A stretch of 64,000 nucleotides of DNA from Dehalococcoidales bacterium (GCA_030690265.1 JAUYHA010000071.1:1-64000); one strand, 5' to 3'; counted from the first letter of the stretch, positions 52,494 to 61,398 are shown. Notes: generated by a model from the sequence alone, not told the origin. Numbers and translations are program-made.

Positions 52494-52555
52494 CCTCACC
52501 CCCTGCCCCTTTCCCCTTATGAAGGGAATGGGAGAGTCAAAGAGAGGAGACTAAG

Positions 52556-53059
52556 ATGGCAAAAGTTTTTATCTTGGTCATGTTATCAACGCTGATTGTG
52601 CTGACAGGATGTAATAGTTCAAGCAAGTCAAGCGAACCTGCCCCTCCGCAGTTCGTATTTCAGCAATCAGCCACGCCTCTTGAAATTACAGTGCCACCGT
52701 CAGTTATGGCTGGGCAATCAGCCAATATTACTATCCATACCTCTCCAGGAGCGTTTGTGTCTGTTGGCATCATATACCCTAACCAACCTCCCGCTAAAGG
52801 TTATGACTGGTATGTTGAGCGGGTAGCAGATGACAAGGGAATATTTACCAGCACTTTTAACACTAGGTATGGGGAGTCACGGGTAAGCGCACCCGGTTAT
52901 TACCGGCTCATTGCCAACGCCGAAGCGGTGTTAGTGGATGAAGCGAGGTACGAAAGATATTTAATATTGGGATTGAGTAAAGAAGACATGGTAATGCGTG
53001 GTGCCATTTCACATTCCGGCAATATAACTATAGTAATAACCTCTTTTTTAGTCCGATGA
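52556..53059 (+). CDS. Putative lipoprotein, 167 aa
   Basis: Signal peptide MAKVFILVMLSTLIVLTGCN with lipobox LTGC (Cys at 19), a Ser-rich linker, then a beta-rich domain of about 120 residues (VPPSVMAGQSANITIHTSPG and GKGYDWYVERVADDKG-like turns) similar in style to macroglobulin or Ig-like bacterial surface domains. ATG after AGAGGAGA. It lies between hisC and hisB and is followed 12 bases later by a small winged-helix gene. Function not known. Confidence 0.78.
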   Translation: MAKVFILVMLSTLIVLTGCNSSSKSSEPAPPQFVFQQSATPLEITVPPSVMAGQSANITIHTSPGAFVSVGIIYPNQPPAKGYDWYVERVADDKGIFTSTFNTRYGESRVSAPGYYRLIANAEAVLVDEARYERYLILGLSKEDMVMRGAISHSGNITIVITSFLVR

Positions 53060-53071
53060 AGGAGGGTAATA

Positions 53072-53320
53072 ATGTCAGAAGAGTTAAGATGGAAAATACT
53101 CGATATTCTAGTGAGAAAGCGACGCTATACAAAGAACTATACTTTTGGGGCGGAGGAGATTGCTAAGGAGATTAATATCGGGTTAGATTATGTGCACGAA
53201 GAGCTTGATAAGATGGAGTATTTGGGTTTAGTTGAGTTATTCAAGTCGTTAGGTCCTACATACGCTGCCGAGGTTACGCCAGCGGGTTTGCTTGCTTATG
53301 ACGAAGCTGGAAAAGATTAA
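53072..53320 (+). CDS. Small winged-helix protein
   Basis: 82 residues (MSEELRWKILDILVRKRRYT and onward). Helix-turn-helix region GAEEIAKEINIGLDYVHEELDKMEYLGLVEL then a wing-like end. It has no effector domain. AAGGAGGG precedes the ATG. Twelve bases after the lipoprotein, so they may be co-expressed. It could be a DNA-binding regulator of the inserted genes or of hisB; no target is visible. Confidence 0.72.
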   Translation: MSEELRWKILDILVRKRRYTKNYTFGAEEIAKEINIGLDYVHEELDKMEYLGLVELFKSLGPTYAAEVTPAGLLAYDEAGKD

Positions 53321-53335
53321 ACTAAAAGGAGAGTC

Positions 53336-53410
53336 AAAGAGAGGCGAAGCCTCTCTTATATAAAAATCCCCCCTTCCCTTATTAAGGGAAGGGGGTCAGG
53401 GGGATAGGTT
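53336..53410. repeat. Family E repeat
   Basis: AGAGAGGCGAAGCCTCTCT hairpin, then CCCCCCTTCCCTTATTAAGG and its complement, ending in GGGGGTCAGGGGGATAGG. A shorter arm of the same family (CTCACCCCCTGCCCCTTTCC) lies at 52494-52540 between hisC and the lipoprotein. Confidence 0.75.
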
Positions 53411-53516
53411 GTTAAATAACTCCACAAATAAGAAAGGAAATGTGTTAAACTGAGGGCATAGAAATTTTGGAGCAAGAAATTGAGTTATCCCACAATCAAA
53501 AGGTGGAGAAGCTATA

Positions 53517-54107
53517 ATGGGGATAAGAACCGCACTGGTCAAGCGAAAGACCAAAGAAACAAACATCAGCCTGGAGCTTAATCTTGATGGTAGCGGCCAA
53601 TGGGAGGTAAATACCGGCATTAAGATGCTCGACCACTTCCTGGCTCAGGTGGCACAGCACGGCAGATTTGACATAAAACTTTCCGCTGCGGGTGATGACC
53701 AGCACCACCTGGTAGAGGATGTTGCCATTTGCCTGGGGAAAGCTCTTAATCAGGCTTTAGGAGAGAAGCGAGGTATTATTCGTATGGCTGATGCTAGTGT
53801 GCCGATGGATGATGCTCTGGCTATGGTGGCAGTAGACATTAGCGGGCGGGCTTATACTGTACTGGAGCTACCCTTTAGTGATAATGATATGGCCGGATTT
53901 TCCACCGACCTTATCCGCCACTTTCTGGAGACCTTTACCCTTGAAGCCAGGATTAATCTGCACGCCCGAATTGTTTATGGCACCAACGACCACCACAGGG
54001 CGGAGGCTCTGTTCAAAGCCCTGGGTAGAGCTTTGGACAGAGCTACCCGAACTGATGAGCGGATTGCCGGTCAGTTGCCGAGCACCAAGGAATCCTTAGG
54101 GGATTAA
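53517..54107 (+). CDS. hisB: Imidazoleglycerol-phosphate dehydratase
   Basis: 196 residues, the single-domain dehydratase without phosphatase. Metal-binding motifs: [33 protein letters not shown], and near the end [21 protein letters not shown]. It dehydrates IGP to imidazole acetol phosphate using two Mn ions. ATG start. Last his gene of this locus, 196 bases beyond the winged-helix gene across a family E repeat, so it may have its own promoter. Convergent with purC, 11 bases apart. Confidence 0.96.
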   Translation: MGIRTALVKRKTKETNISLELNLDGSGQWEVNTGIKMLDHFLAQVAQHGRFDIKLSAAGDDQHHLVEDVAICLGKALNQALGEKRGIIRMADASVPMDDALAMVAVDISGRAYTVLELPFSDNDMAGFSTDLIRHFLETFTLEARINLHARIVYGTNDHHRAEALFKALGRALDRATRTDERIAGQLPSTKESLGD

Positions 54108-54118
54108 TTTTCCCACGT

Positions 54119-55030
54119 TTATCCCAGTTTCTTACCTGTCAGCCTTTCGTAGGCTTCCCGATATCTCCTGGCGGTGGTTTCAATGACCTCCGGGGGTAAG
54201 GGTGGGGGCGGCGGCTCTTTATTCCAGCCTGACTGAACGAGCCAGCCGCGCACCGGCTGCTTGTCGTAGCTGGGTTGGGACTGTCCAACCTTGTAATGCC
54301 TGGCGTCCCAGAAGCGAGACGAGTCCGGGGTCAGTAGTTCGTCAATAAGGATAAGCTCACCGTTGTCCAGCCCGAACTCCATCTTGGTGTCGGCAATAAT
54401 GATGTCTCTTTTCCTGGCATATTCCCGGGCATAGCTATAGATGGCAAGGCTTTTCTCTCTTATCTTTTCAGCCAGGGCTTTGCCTATCTGCCTCGTTATA
54501 TCATCTATGCTCATAGGCAAGTCGTGCCCGCTCTTTGCCTTGGTGGTGGGGGTAAACATAGGCTGGGGGAATTCCTGGCTCTCCAGTAAGCTTTTAGGTA
54601 GAGGGGCGCCGGAAACAGTGCCTGATTCCTGATATTCTGTCCAGGCTGAACCGGAAAGATAACCGCGAACCACGCATTCAACAGGGATGCGCTCCACCTT
54701 CTTCACAATCATTGACCGTCCCGCCAGATATGAAGGATAGCCAGAACTACTTTTGCCGAGGTATGAGTCAAGAGTGCGAACATCATCGACTACTTCTATC
54801 AGGTGGTTGGGCATCAGGTGTCCGGTCTTTTCAAACCAGAAGGCGGAAAGCTGGTTAAGCACTCGGCCCTTATCTGGAATACCTGGGGACAGGACTACAT
54901 CAAAGGCTGAAATTCGGTCAGTGGCAACGATGAGCAGCTGGTTACCCAGGTCGTAGGTGTCCCGCACTTTACCCTGTATAAATAATGGCAGCGACAGGTT
55001 GGTATTTGTCAGAACTGACTGTGTGAACAT
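54119..55030 (-). CDS. purC: SAICAR synthetase
   Basis: 303 residues from the ATG at 55028-55030; the track start six codons earlier is a TTG without a ribosome site. It joins CAIR to aspartate with ATP in purine synthesis. QGKVRDTYDLGNQLLIVATD, PIECVVRGYLSGSAW-type (here VECVVRGYLSGSAW) and IIADTKMEFGLD are the diagnostic motifs. The length fits the longer eukaryote-like form. No other pur genes are near. AICAR from HisF feeds the same pathway at a later step. Confidence 0.94.
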   Translation of the reverse strand: MFTQSVLTNTNLSLPLFIQGKVRDTYDLGNQLLIVATDRISAFDVVLSPGIPDKGRVLNQLSAFWFEKTGHLMPNHLIEVVDDVRTLDSYLGKSSSGYPSYLAGRSMIVKKVERIPVECVVRGYLSGSAWTEYQESGTVSGAPLPKSLLESQEFPQPMFTPTTKAKSGHDLPMSIDDITRQIGKALAEKIREKSLAIYSYAREYARKRDIIIADTKMEFGLDNGELILIDELLTPDSSRFWDARHYKVGQSQPSYDKQPVRGWLVQSGWNKEPPPPPLPPEVIETTARRYREAYERLTGKKLG

Positions 55031-55080
55031 ATTAAAACTATACCACAAACTTTACTATTCTATTTACCCGTATAGTCTTA

Positions 55081-56145
55081 TCACTCACGCCGGTTCGGTT
55101 CTCTCCAGATTTTCCCATCCCAGGTTTTGAGGTAAACCGCTCCGGCATCTCTTTGAACAATCGTTTCCGGGTTCATCGGAACCTTGCCATAGGGGGTATC
55201 AAGTAAATATACGGGAACGGAAAAGCCCGTGGTATACCCCCTCAGCGATTGGATGATTTCAATCCCTTTTTCAACCGGGGTGATGAAATGAGATGTGCCC
55301 TTTAGAGTCTGAGCTTGATAGATATAATAGGGGCGAACCCTGAACCGCACCAGGCCCTGCACAAGGGCTTTCATAACCTGAGGGTCATCATTAATTCCGC
55401 GAAGCAGTACAGACTGGTTTCCCAGGGGGATACCGGCGTTAGCCAGGCGTTCACAGGCAATCCGGGCTTCCTCTGTCAGCTCCTTGGGGTGGTTAAACTG
55501 GGTATTGAGCCAGAGAGGGTGATATTTCTTCAGGATACGGCACAGTTTTTCGGTAATTCTCTGCGGCAGGGTGCAGGGAGTCCTGGAGCCAATCCTGACA
55601 ATCTCAACATGCCGAATGGTACGAAGGCGAGCTAAAATTTCGTCTATAAACTCGTCGGGATACATGAGGGGGTCACCGCCGGTGAGCAGGACATCTCGAA
55701 TCTCGGGGGTTCGGGCGATATACTCCAGTGCTGCTTTCTGAGCTTCCCCGGAGAAGTCAAAATGCTCGCGCCCTACCATCCGTTTGCGCAGGCAGTGACG
55801 GCACAGTACCGGGCAGATATTGGAGATAGTCCAGGCAATGCGGTCAGGATAGACTTTAATGATATTGGGGGCAGGATTATGTTTCTCCTCCTCCAGCGGG
55901 TCCATCACTCCGGAATTATCATGTAATTCTTTCTCCTGAGGAACGGCTTGCAGGCGGATTGGACAGTTGCGGTCATCAGGGTCTATCAGGCTGGCATAGT
56001 AAGGGGTGATATGCCAGCTGAATTCGGCTTCAGCTAATTTTATCCCGCATTCCTCCCGGCTATCAAGGTGGAGGTATTCTTTCAGTTCCCCGGTAGAGCG
56101 GATACTTTTTCTAACCTGCCATTTCCAGCTATCTCTTTGCTCCAT
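55081..56145 (-). CDS. KamA-family radical SAM aminomutase
   Basis: 354 residues. Radical SAM cysteines in NICPVLCRHCLRKRMVG (C-x3-C-x2-C), SAM-binding LLTGGDPLMYP, and a PLP lysine in LLDTPYGKVPMNP where lysine 2,3-aminomutase has APGGGGK. An N-terminal EF-P-aminomutase-like region is present. It probably moves the alpha-amino group of an amino acid to the beta carbon. Whether the substrate is lysine, glutamate or another is not fixed by sequence. It lies 11 bases downstream of an ATP-grasp ligase, implying a two-step pathway. Confidence 0.85.
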   Translation of the reverse strand: MEQRDSWKWQVRKSIRSTGELKEYLHLDSREECGIKLAEAEFSWHITPYYASLIDPDDRNCPIRLQAVPQEKELHDNSGVMDPLEEEKHNPAPNIIKVYPDRIAWTISNICPVLCRHCLRKRMVGREHFDFSGEAQKAALEYIARTPEIRDVLLTGGDPLMYPDEFIDEILARLRTIRHVEIVRIGSRTPCTLPQRITEKLCRILKKYHPLWLNTQFNHPKELTEEARIACERLANAGIPLGNQSVLLRGINDDPQVMKALVQGLVRFRVRPYYIYQAQTLKGTSHFITPVEKGIEIIQSLRGYTTGFSVPVYLLDTPYGKVPMNPETIVQRDAGAVYLKTWDGKIWREPNRRE

Positions 56146-56156
56146 AATACTTTTTC

Positions 56157-57170
56157 TCAGGGGAAAGCTTTTGCTGACCTCGCCAGGGCGTTCCTGACCA
56201 GTATTTCAATTAATTCTTCCGGGTTAATACCTGCTGCTTCAGCCTGTTTCGGGAAGACACTGTATAATGGTGACAGCCCCGGCAAGGGATTGATTTCAAG
56301 GAAGTAGATAATGCCGTCCTCTCCCCGGCGAAAATCAATCCTCGCCAGGTCGCGGCAGTGCAGGGTATTAAACAGACGGTGGGAGTAGCCCTGTATTTGA
56401 CGGGTAACATCTTGCGGAATATCGGCAGGACAGATGATTTCCTTCCGGTGAGTGCTTTTCATCTCGTAAGAATAAAAAGCTTCCGGATCCCCTCCGTCCA
56501 GTCTTAACTCGGCAACAGGCAGGCACTTTAAGGAACCTGTCTCAAGCAGTCCGGCATCGAATTCCCGTCCCGGGATAAACTTCTCAACCAGCACGGAGTC
56601 CTGGCAGGATTCCAGAATCCAGTTACTCTCGCTGAGTAAAGCTTCAAAAGACGCCACCCGGGCGGATTGCCTGATTCCCTGGCTAGAACCGCCGGTAACC
56701 GGTTTGACGAAAAGAGGGTAGCCGAGAGCTTCTATATCGGCCTGTTTTTTATCCAGTTCCGAAGAGTAATCAATTCGAACAAATGGGGATGTCGGAATGC
56801 CATTATGACTGGCAATCACTTTGGTCAGATACTTGTCAACGGATAAGCCGAGTCCGACAGCATCTGTCCCGGTGTACGGTATTCCCAGTGCTTCAGCCAC
56901 TGCCGGAACAAGGGATTCCCGGTTGCGTCCTCCGGTGGCTTCGGTGATATTAAAAATGACATCCACATTGGTGTTGATAAGTTTTATCAGGCTTTCTCTG
57001 CCCCAGGGGAGTTTGATAACCTCCCCCAGCTTGCTGAGACAGTGATGTATCCAGTCAAGCGTCTCGGAATCCTCGTATTCACACGAAATAGACTCGACAC
57101 CCATAGCCTGATTATTCACTGGATTATCGTAGGCAAAGCCTATTATTAGTTTTGATGAACTGCCAGTCAT
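56157..57170 (-). CDS. ATP-grasp ligase (D-Ala-D-Ala ligase-like)
   Basis: 337 residues from the ATG at 57168-57170 (MTGSSSKLIIGFAYDN); the track start 18 codons earlier adds a non-homologous tail. ATP-grasp signs: YPLFVKPVTGGSSQGI, VEKFIPGREFDAG and metal-binding FLEINPLPGLSPLY near the C-terminus. The Ddl-like ALGIPYTGTDAVGLGLSVDKYL supplies the central domain. It forms amide or peptide bonds via acyl phosphates. Pairing with the KamA-like gene suggests ligation of a beta-amino acid, unlike cell-wall Ddl, and no mur genes are near. Substrate unknown. Confidence 0.83.
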   Translation of the reverse strand: MTGSSSKLIIGFAYDNPVNNQAMGVESISCEYEDSETLDWIHHCLSKLGEVIKLPWGRESLIKLINTNVDVIFNITEATGGRNRESLVPAVAEALGIPYTGTDAVGLGLSVDKYLTKVIASHNGIPTSPFVRIDYSSELDKKQADIEALGYPLFVKPVTGGSSQGIRQSARVASFEALLSESNWILESCQDSVLVEKFIPGREFDAGLLETGSLKCLPVAELRLDGGDPEAFYSYEMKSTHRKEIICPADIPQDVTRQIQGYSHRLFNTLHCRDLARIDFRRGEDGIIYFLEINPLPGLSPLYSVFPKQAEAAGINPEELIEILVRNALARSAKAFP

Positions 57171-57253
57171 TACCGATAAGCTCCATTTTAATAGTAGCAT
57201 ATAGTAGCATGTCGTCTTTGACATCTCAAGTTAAAGCTGGTAATTTTTATGCA

Positions 57254-57763
57254 ATGAAGAAAACCATCGCAGGGGCAACTATAGCCTTCCGCTGGAGCTA
57301 TATTCTGCTGCCACTTGTCATTTTTCTCCTCTCGCTGGCTATTATCTTCTTTTTCTATCCTCGTTTGCCCGGCGAGATAGCCTATCATTTTGAAGCTGGT
57401 TTGCCGGACAGGTGGCTGAGGCGTACTGCCATCGTCCTCTGGATGCTCTTGCCCCAGCTTTTCTTCACCCTGCTGGCTGGAGCCGTCACCTGGGGTGTAA
57501 CCAGGCTGGCTGCCCTGTTCAAACAGAGGGAAACTCCGGTGATTAAGCCGGAGAGAATCATATTAATTATGGGTAATATGGTTGCCCTGCCCCAAACCAT
57601 CCTCGCCTTTGCTATGCTGGATATTTTCATCTACAATTCATACCGGATACGCCTGCTACCTCTGTGGCTATTTGCCCTGATTGTCATGGGATTAGGTGGC
57701 ATAATTCTGGGGGCATTTTTTATCAGCGCCGTAAGGCGGGCCTGGGGAATTAGCAAGGAGTGA
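57254..57763 (+). CDS. DUF1648-like membrane protein
   Basis: 169 residues if started at [15 protein letters not shown] (57254); upstream in-frame ATGs overlap the divergent ligase gene and have no better ribosome site. Four TM helices (about 13-33, 55-78, 101-122 and 131-155). The segment [20 protein letters not shown] after helix 1 matches the DUF1648 pattern (LP-x-IP-x-HF-x(n)-G-x-PD) of SdpI-like proteins. Function unknown. glyQS follows after four bases, so they are probably co-transcribed. Confidence 0.72.
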   Translation: MKKTIAGATIAFRWSYILLPLVIFLLSLAIIFFFYPRLPGEIAYHFEAGLPDRWLRRTAIVLWMLLPQLFFTLLAGAVTWGVTRLAALFKQRETPVIKPERIILIMGNMVALPQTILAFAMLDIFIYNSYRIRLLPLWLFALIVMGLGGIILGAFFISAVRRAWGISKE

Positions 57764-57767
57764 TATA

Positions 57768-59141
57768 TTGACAGAAAAGAGACCAGCTAAAGTTGACATG
57801 GAAAAGATTGTTTCTCTCTGCCGACGGCGGGGTTTCATTTTCCCTTCCAGTGAAATCTACGGCGGGCTTCAGAGCTGTTGGGACTACGGGCCTTTGGGGG
57901 TGGAGCTGAAGCGGAATGTCAAGGAAGCCTGGTGGCGGGCAAATGTCCAGGAGCGGGATGATATTGCCGGCTTTGATGCCAGTATCCTGATGCATCCCCG
58001 GGTCTGGGAAGCCAGCGGCCACCTGGAAGGGTTTAATGACCCGATGGTGGACTGCAAGAACTGCCATCTGAGGTACCGGGCTGACGAGCTTGAAAGTGAC
58101 AGGTGTCCTGCCTGTGGAGGTGAACTGACCGAGCCCCGCCAGTTTAACCTGATGTTCAGGACCTTTATGGGGCCTGTCGAGGACGATGCCAGCGTGGTCT
58201 ACCTCCGCCCCGAGACAGCCCAGGGCATGTTTGTTAACTTCCAGAATGTGCTCAATACCACCAGAAAGAGGCTACCCTTCGGCATCGCCCAGATAGGCAA
58301 AGCCTTTCGCAACGAGATTACCACCGGCAACTTCATCTTCCGCAGTCGCGAATTCGAGCAGATGGAGATTGAGTTTTTTGTCAGGCCGGGCACGGATGAA
58401 AAATGGTTTGACTACTGGCTTGATGAGCGTCTTAACTGGTATGCTAGGCTGGGTATAAATAAAGAGCACCTCCGCCCTAGAGAGCACGGTAAAGAAGAAC
58501 TCTCCCATTATTCCCGGCGGACGGTTGACATCAACTACCTCTTCCCCATGGGCTGGGCAGAGCTGGAGGGTATCGCCAACCGGGGGGACTTCGACCTCAC
58601 CCAGCACGCCAGGTTCAGCGGCAAAGACCTGAGTTACTTTGATGAAGAGACCAAAGAGCATATAGTCCCTTATGTAATCGAGCCGTCGGCCGGGGTCGAC
58701 CGCCCGGTGCTGGCTTTCCTCTGCGACGCCTACGATGAGGAGCAAGACAAGGATGAAATAAGGGTGGTGCTCCGCTTTCACCCCTCCCTTGCCCCCTACA
58801 AGGCAGCAATCCTGCCCCTGAGCCGGCGCGAGCCGCTGGTTAAGATGGCTAATGATGTTTACGCCGGACTGCGCCGGTGCTGGATGGTAAGCTATGACGA
58901 TGCCCAGAGCATCGGCCGCCGTTACCGGCGCCAGGATGAGATTGGCACCCCTTTCTGTATCACCATCGACTTCCAATCGCTGGAAGATAACCAGGTGACC
59001 ATCCGTGAGCGGGACAGCATGAACCAGATACGAATCCCCATCGCCGAACTCCAGAAAAGCCTCGCCGCCAAACTCTCCGGCGAAGACATCCTTGTCCTGC
59101 CCGAAGGCGGGCAGGTGTGGAAGGTGGAGAGAGAGGGATAG
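57768..59141 (+). CDS. glyQS: Glycyl-tRNA synthetase, dimeric eukaryote-like type
   Basis: 457 residues, class II alpha2 enzyme. [24 protein letters not shown] starts the catalytic core, [23 protein letters not shown] is a zinc-like insertion, motif 2 is [26 protein letters not shown], and motif 3 lies near [19 protein letters not shown]-terminal anticodon-binding domain ends the protein. TTG start with AAGGAG nine bases upstream. Charges tRNA-Gly. Confidence 0.96.
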   Translation: MTEKRPAKVDMEKIVSLCRRRGFIFPSSEIYGGLQSCWDYGPLGVELKRNVKEAWWRANVQERDDIAGFDASILMHPRVWEASGHLEGFNDPMVDCKNCHLRYRADELESDRCPACGGELTEPRQFNLMFRTFMGPVEDDASVVYLRPETAQGMFVNFQNVLNTTRKRLPFGIAQIGKAFRNEITTGNFIFRSREFEQMEIEFFVRPGTDEKWFDYWLDERLNWYARLGINKEHLRPREHGKEELSHYSRRTVDINYLFPMGWAELEGIANRGDFDLTQHARFSGKDLSYFDEETKEHIVPYVIEPSAGVDRPVLAFLCDAYDEEQDKDEIRVVLRFHPSLAPYKAAILPLSRREPLVKMANDVYAGLRRCWMVSYDDAQSIGRRYRRQDEIGTPFCITIDFQSLEDNQVTIRERDSMNQIRIPIAELQKSLAAKLSGEDILVLPEGGQVWKVEREG

Positions 59142-59143
59142 TT

Positions 59144-59653
59144 ATGAGACGATTGGCTACCATAATAATACTTACCACGGCTCTGACGCTAACTTTTGGA
59201 TGCGGCCCGGTAGCAACAGGGCAACCTGATGACCTAACCTACGGTCCGGGTGGTTTTACCTATAAAGCTAACTTCCAGCAGCAGGGGGTGAGGAATCCCT
59301 GGCCTCCGATTATCAGCAAGGATGTGGTTCTGGCGGACAATATCACCATCAGTTACCGGGCTGAGATAGAAACCAGAGCAGGGGAAATCAGAAATAATAT
59401 TGTTGCAGCCAGGAAAGCAGGAGGAGGCCACGAAAATCCTGAGTTAAATCTCTCGGTTAGTAATGTGCCTGCTGGTATAGAAGTCAAGGAAGGGGAGGAG
59501 GGCGGTGGGCTCCCCGGGACGGTTAAACATTTGCTTATCATTGAAATTTCAAAAGATGTTAAGCCCGGGGAATACACCTTTGATATTGGTATTGAGTTCA
59601 ATGGAAAAGACTATGGGAAAATCCCCTGCACAATTAAGGTGGTGAAGAGTTAA
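59144..59653 (+). CDS. Putative lipoprotein, 169 aa
   Basis: From the ATG at 59144, two bases after the glyQS stop, with GAGGGA inside the glyQS end; the track start overlapping glyQS is rejected. The signal peptide MRRLATIIILTTALTLTFGC has a lipobox LTFGC-like Cys at 20. The mature part is beta-rich, with charged strand VEGKEGEEGGGLPG-like turns and a C-terminal PGEYTFDIGIEFNGKDYG strand pair, as in extracellular Ig-like domains. Not recognised. Followed by a hairpin with T-run. Confidence 0.75.
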   Translation: MRRLATIIILTTALTLTFGCGPVATGQPDDLTYGPGGFTYKANFQQQGVRNPWPPIISKDVVLADNITISYRAEIETRAGEIRNNIVAARKAGGGHENPELNLSVSNVPAGIEVKEGEEGGGLPGTVKHLLIIEISKDVKPGEYTFDIGIEFNGKDYGKIPCTIKVVKS

Positions 59654-59671
59654 ACAAGCTCAGGACGTTTT

Positions 59672-59695
59672 AAGAGGGGGCTTCGCCCCTCTTTT
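59672..59695 (+). terminator. Hairpin with T-run after the 59144 lipoprotein gene
   Basis: AAGAGGGGG-CTTCG-CCCCTCTTTT lies 18 bases after the stop. It is the hairpin core of a family E repeat whose second arm (CCCCCTCTCCTTCAAAGGAG) runs to 59750. Here the repeat seems to serve as an intrinsic terminator. Confidence 0.65.
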
Positions 59696-59788
59696 AATAG
59701 AATTCCCCCTCTCCTTCAAAGGAGAGGGGGATACAGGTGGATGGGGTTGGATAACCTTAAAGTTAATTGCTATTATAGAATATAGGCT

Positions 59789-60349
59789 ATGAAAGTGGTT
59801 TCAATTGTGGGGATGGCTGGAGCCGGTAAGTCTGAGGTTGCCGCCGTATTTGAGAATAACGGTTTTATCAAGATAAGGTTCGGCGATGTGACCGAGGAGG
59901 AAATAAGAGAGAGGGGTCTTGAGATAAACGAAGAAAACGAGCGCTATGTGCGGGAGCTTCTTCGCCGGGAGCAGGGGATGGATGCTTATGCCAGGCTGAA
60001 CCTGCCTAGGATTGAGTCAGCCCTGAAACACTCGGATGTGGTCATTGACGGGCTTTATTCCTGGGAGGAGTATTCGTTTCTTAAGGCTCATTATGGCGCA
60101 GGCTTTTCCGTGGTAGCCGTCTGGTCATCACCGAAAACAAGGTATACCCGCTTAGCCGCCAGGGCATATCGGGGCCTTACCCTGGAGGAAGCCGCCAGCC
60201 GGGACAAAGCTGAAATTGAAAATGTGAACAAGGCCGGGCCGATTGCCGTGGCTGACTTCACCATCATCAATGAAGCTTCTCTGGAAGAGCTGAGGGGGGA
60301 GGCGAAAAAGGTTATCTCAAGATTAAAATGGCAAAACAGAAAAAAATAG
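59789..60349 (+). CDS. P-loop nucleoside/dephospho-CoA-kinase-like protein
   Basis: 186 residues. Walker A GMAGAGKSEVAAVF at the N-terminus. The middle resembles archaeal UPF0200-type dephospho-CoA kinase-like proteins (FGDVTEEEIRERGLEINEEN; VVIDGLYSWEEYSFLK as the Walker B strand). An Arg-rich lid (RYTRLAARAYRGL) follows. It overlaps the dCMP deaminase by 22 bases, so the two are coupled, and a nucleotide substrate is plausible. ATG start. The reaction is not established. Confidence 0.8.
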   Translation: MKVVSIVGMAGAGKSEVAAVFENNGFIKIRFGDVTEEEIRERGLEINEENERYVRELLRREQGMDAYARLNLPRIESALKHSDVVIDGLYSWEEYSFLKAHYGAGFSVVAVWSSPKTRYTRLAARAYRGLTLEEAASRDKAEIENVNKAGPIAVADFTIINEASLEELRGEAKKVISRLKWQNRKK

Positions 60350-60819
60350 AAAGAATAAGTGCTGACGAGTATTTTCTGAAGATAGCTTCAGTGGTGGCTG
60401 AGCGGGCAACCTGCCGCCGGCATAATGTCGGTGCCATAGCCGTCAGAGACAAACACATATTGGCTACCGGCTACAATGGAGCTCCATCCGGGCAGAAAGA
60501 TTGCCTTGAGCTTGGCTGCTTGAGAGACGAGCTGGGTATACCCTCGGGAGAAAGACACGAAATATGCCGCGGTGTTCACGCCGAGCAGAATGTAATCATT
60601 CAATCTTCTCTCCACGGCATCAGCCTTGAAAGAAGCACTGTTTACTGCACCCATACCCCCTGTGTACTCTGCGCCAAGATGCTGGTTAACGCCGGGATAA
60701 AGCGCTTTGTCAGCTACGGCACCTATAATGACCGTGAGTTTTTAGACCTGTTCAAGGAAGCCGGTATAGAGATTGACATCAAGGAAAGACCTTCATCCCG
60801 GATAAAATACCTGGACTAG
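60328..60819 (+). CDS. dCMP deaminase
   Basis: 163 residues of the cytidine/deoxycytidylate deaminase family. Zinc ligands and catalytic Glu in GVHAEQNVI (HAE) and TPCVLCAKML (PC-x2-C). CRRHNVGAIAVRDKHILATGYNGAP is the N-terminal signature of dCMP deaminases. It converts dCMP to dUMP for thymidylate synthesis. Overlaps the kinase-like gene and faces the dUTPase/dCTP-deaminase-family gene 14 bases away, another possible source of dUMP. Confidence 0.92.
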   Translation: MAKQKKIERISADEYFLKIASVVAERATCRRHNVGAIAVRDKHILATGYNGAPSGQKDCLELGCLRDELGIPSGERHEICRGVHAEQNVIIQSSLHGISLERSTVYCTHTPCVLCAKMLVNAGIKRFVSYGTYNDREFLDLFKEAGIEIDIKERPSSRIKYLD

Positions 60820-60833
60820 TACTCATTGACTAT

Positions 60834-61349
60834 TCACTCTACATTTTCTCCGTGATAGGCCCCGCGATAGCCTTCTGTCTCCCCGGTCAGCTGGAAGAAA
60901 ACAAGCTGGGTAATGCTGGCATTCTTCTGCAGGCGGAATCCCTGGGGATTATGGACCACCATAAGAGACTGGGAGCGGCCGGAGTAGCCGGCATCCCATA
61001 CCGCCGTACCGATACTAACTCCACAGCGAAGCAGACTGGACCTGGGTCTGCCTAACGCCATGATATTGTCGGGCAGGTGGACAATCTCATTGTAGGTAAT
61101 GATAAAAGCGCCGGGCGCCAGGTCAATAAAGCCTGCCTCGTTAAATACCAGCGGGGTCAGCTCAGAGACCATCCTCTGACTGTTATGCTGGCCTATTCTG
61201 CCCGCCGTCCGGAGCATGGCTATGTCACGGAGGCTAAGGTCAAACCCGTTGGGCTGAAGTTGTGCCTCAAGGTCAATGTAGCCCTCTATCAAAGGAGGCT
61301 TTTGCTCTATTAGTCTGAGAATATCTTGCCTGGCTAAAACTGCTGTCAT
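60834..61349 (-). CDS. dCTP deaminase / dUTPase family protein, probably dUTPase
   Basis: 171 residues, trimeric dUTPase-like beta fold. The nucleotide site is RPRSSLLRCGVSIGTAVWDAGYSGR. In E. coli Dcd the strand after this carries VLEFYNSG with the catalytic Glu; here it reads SQSLMVVHNPQG with Met in that place. Loss of this Glu is expected to abolish deamination while leaving phosphohydrolase activity, as in archaeal dUTPases of this family. So dUTP to dUMP is the likelier reaction. ATG start. Convergent with dCMP deaminase. Confidence 0.78.
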   Translation of the reverse strand: MTAVLARQDILRLIEQKPPLIEGYIDLEAQLQPNGFDLSLRDIAMLRTAGRIGQHNSQRMVSELTPLVFNEAGFIDLAPGAFIITYNEIVHLPDNIMALGRPRSSLLRCGVSIGTAVWDAGYSGRSQSLMVVHNPQGFRLQKNASITQLVFFQLTGETEGYRGAYHGENVE

Positions 61350-61398
61350 ACTTATCCTAAGTATAGCATTTCTCCTCTTTAAGAAATAGTAATTCCTT

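Noticed and set aside
58272-58976. 234-codon minus ORF
   Set aside because: Long antisense shadow of glyQS, caused by its GC-rich codon pattern. The sense gene has all motifs.
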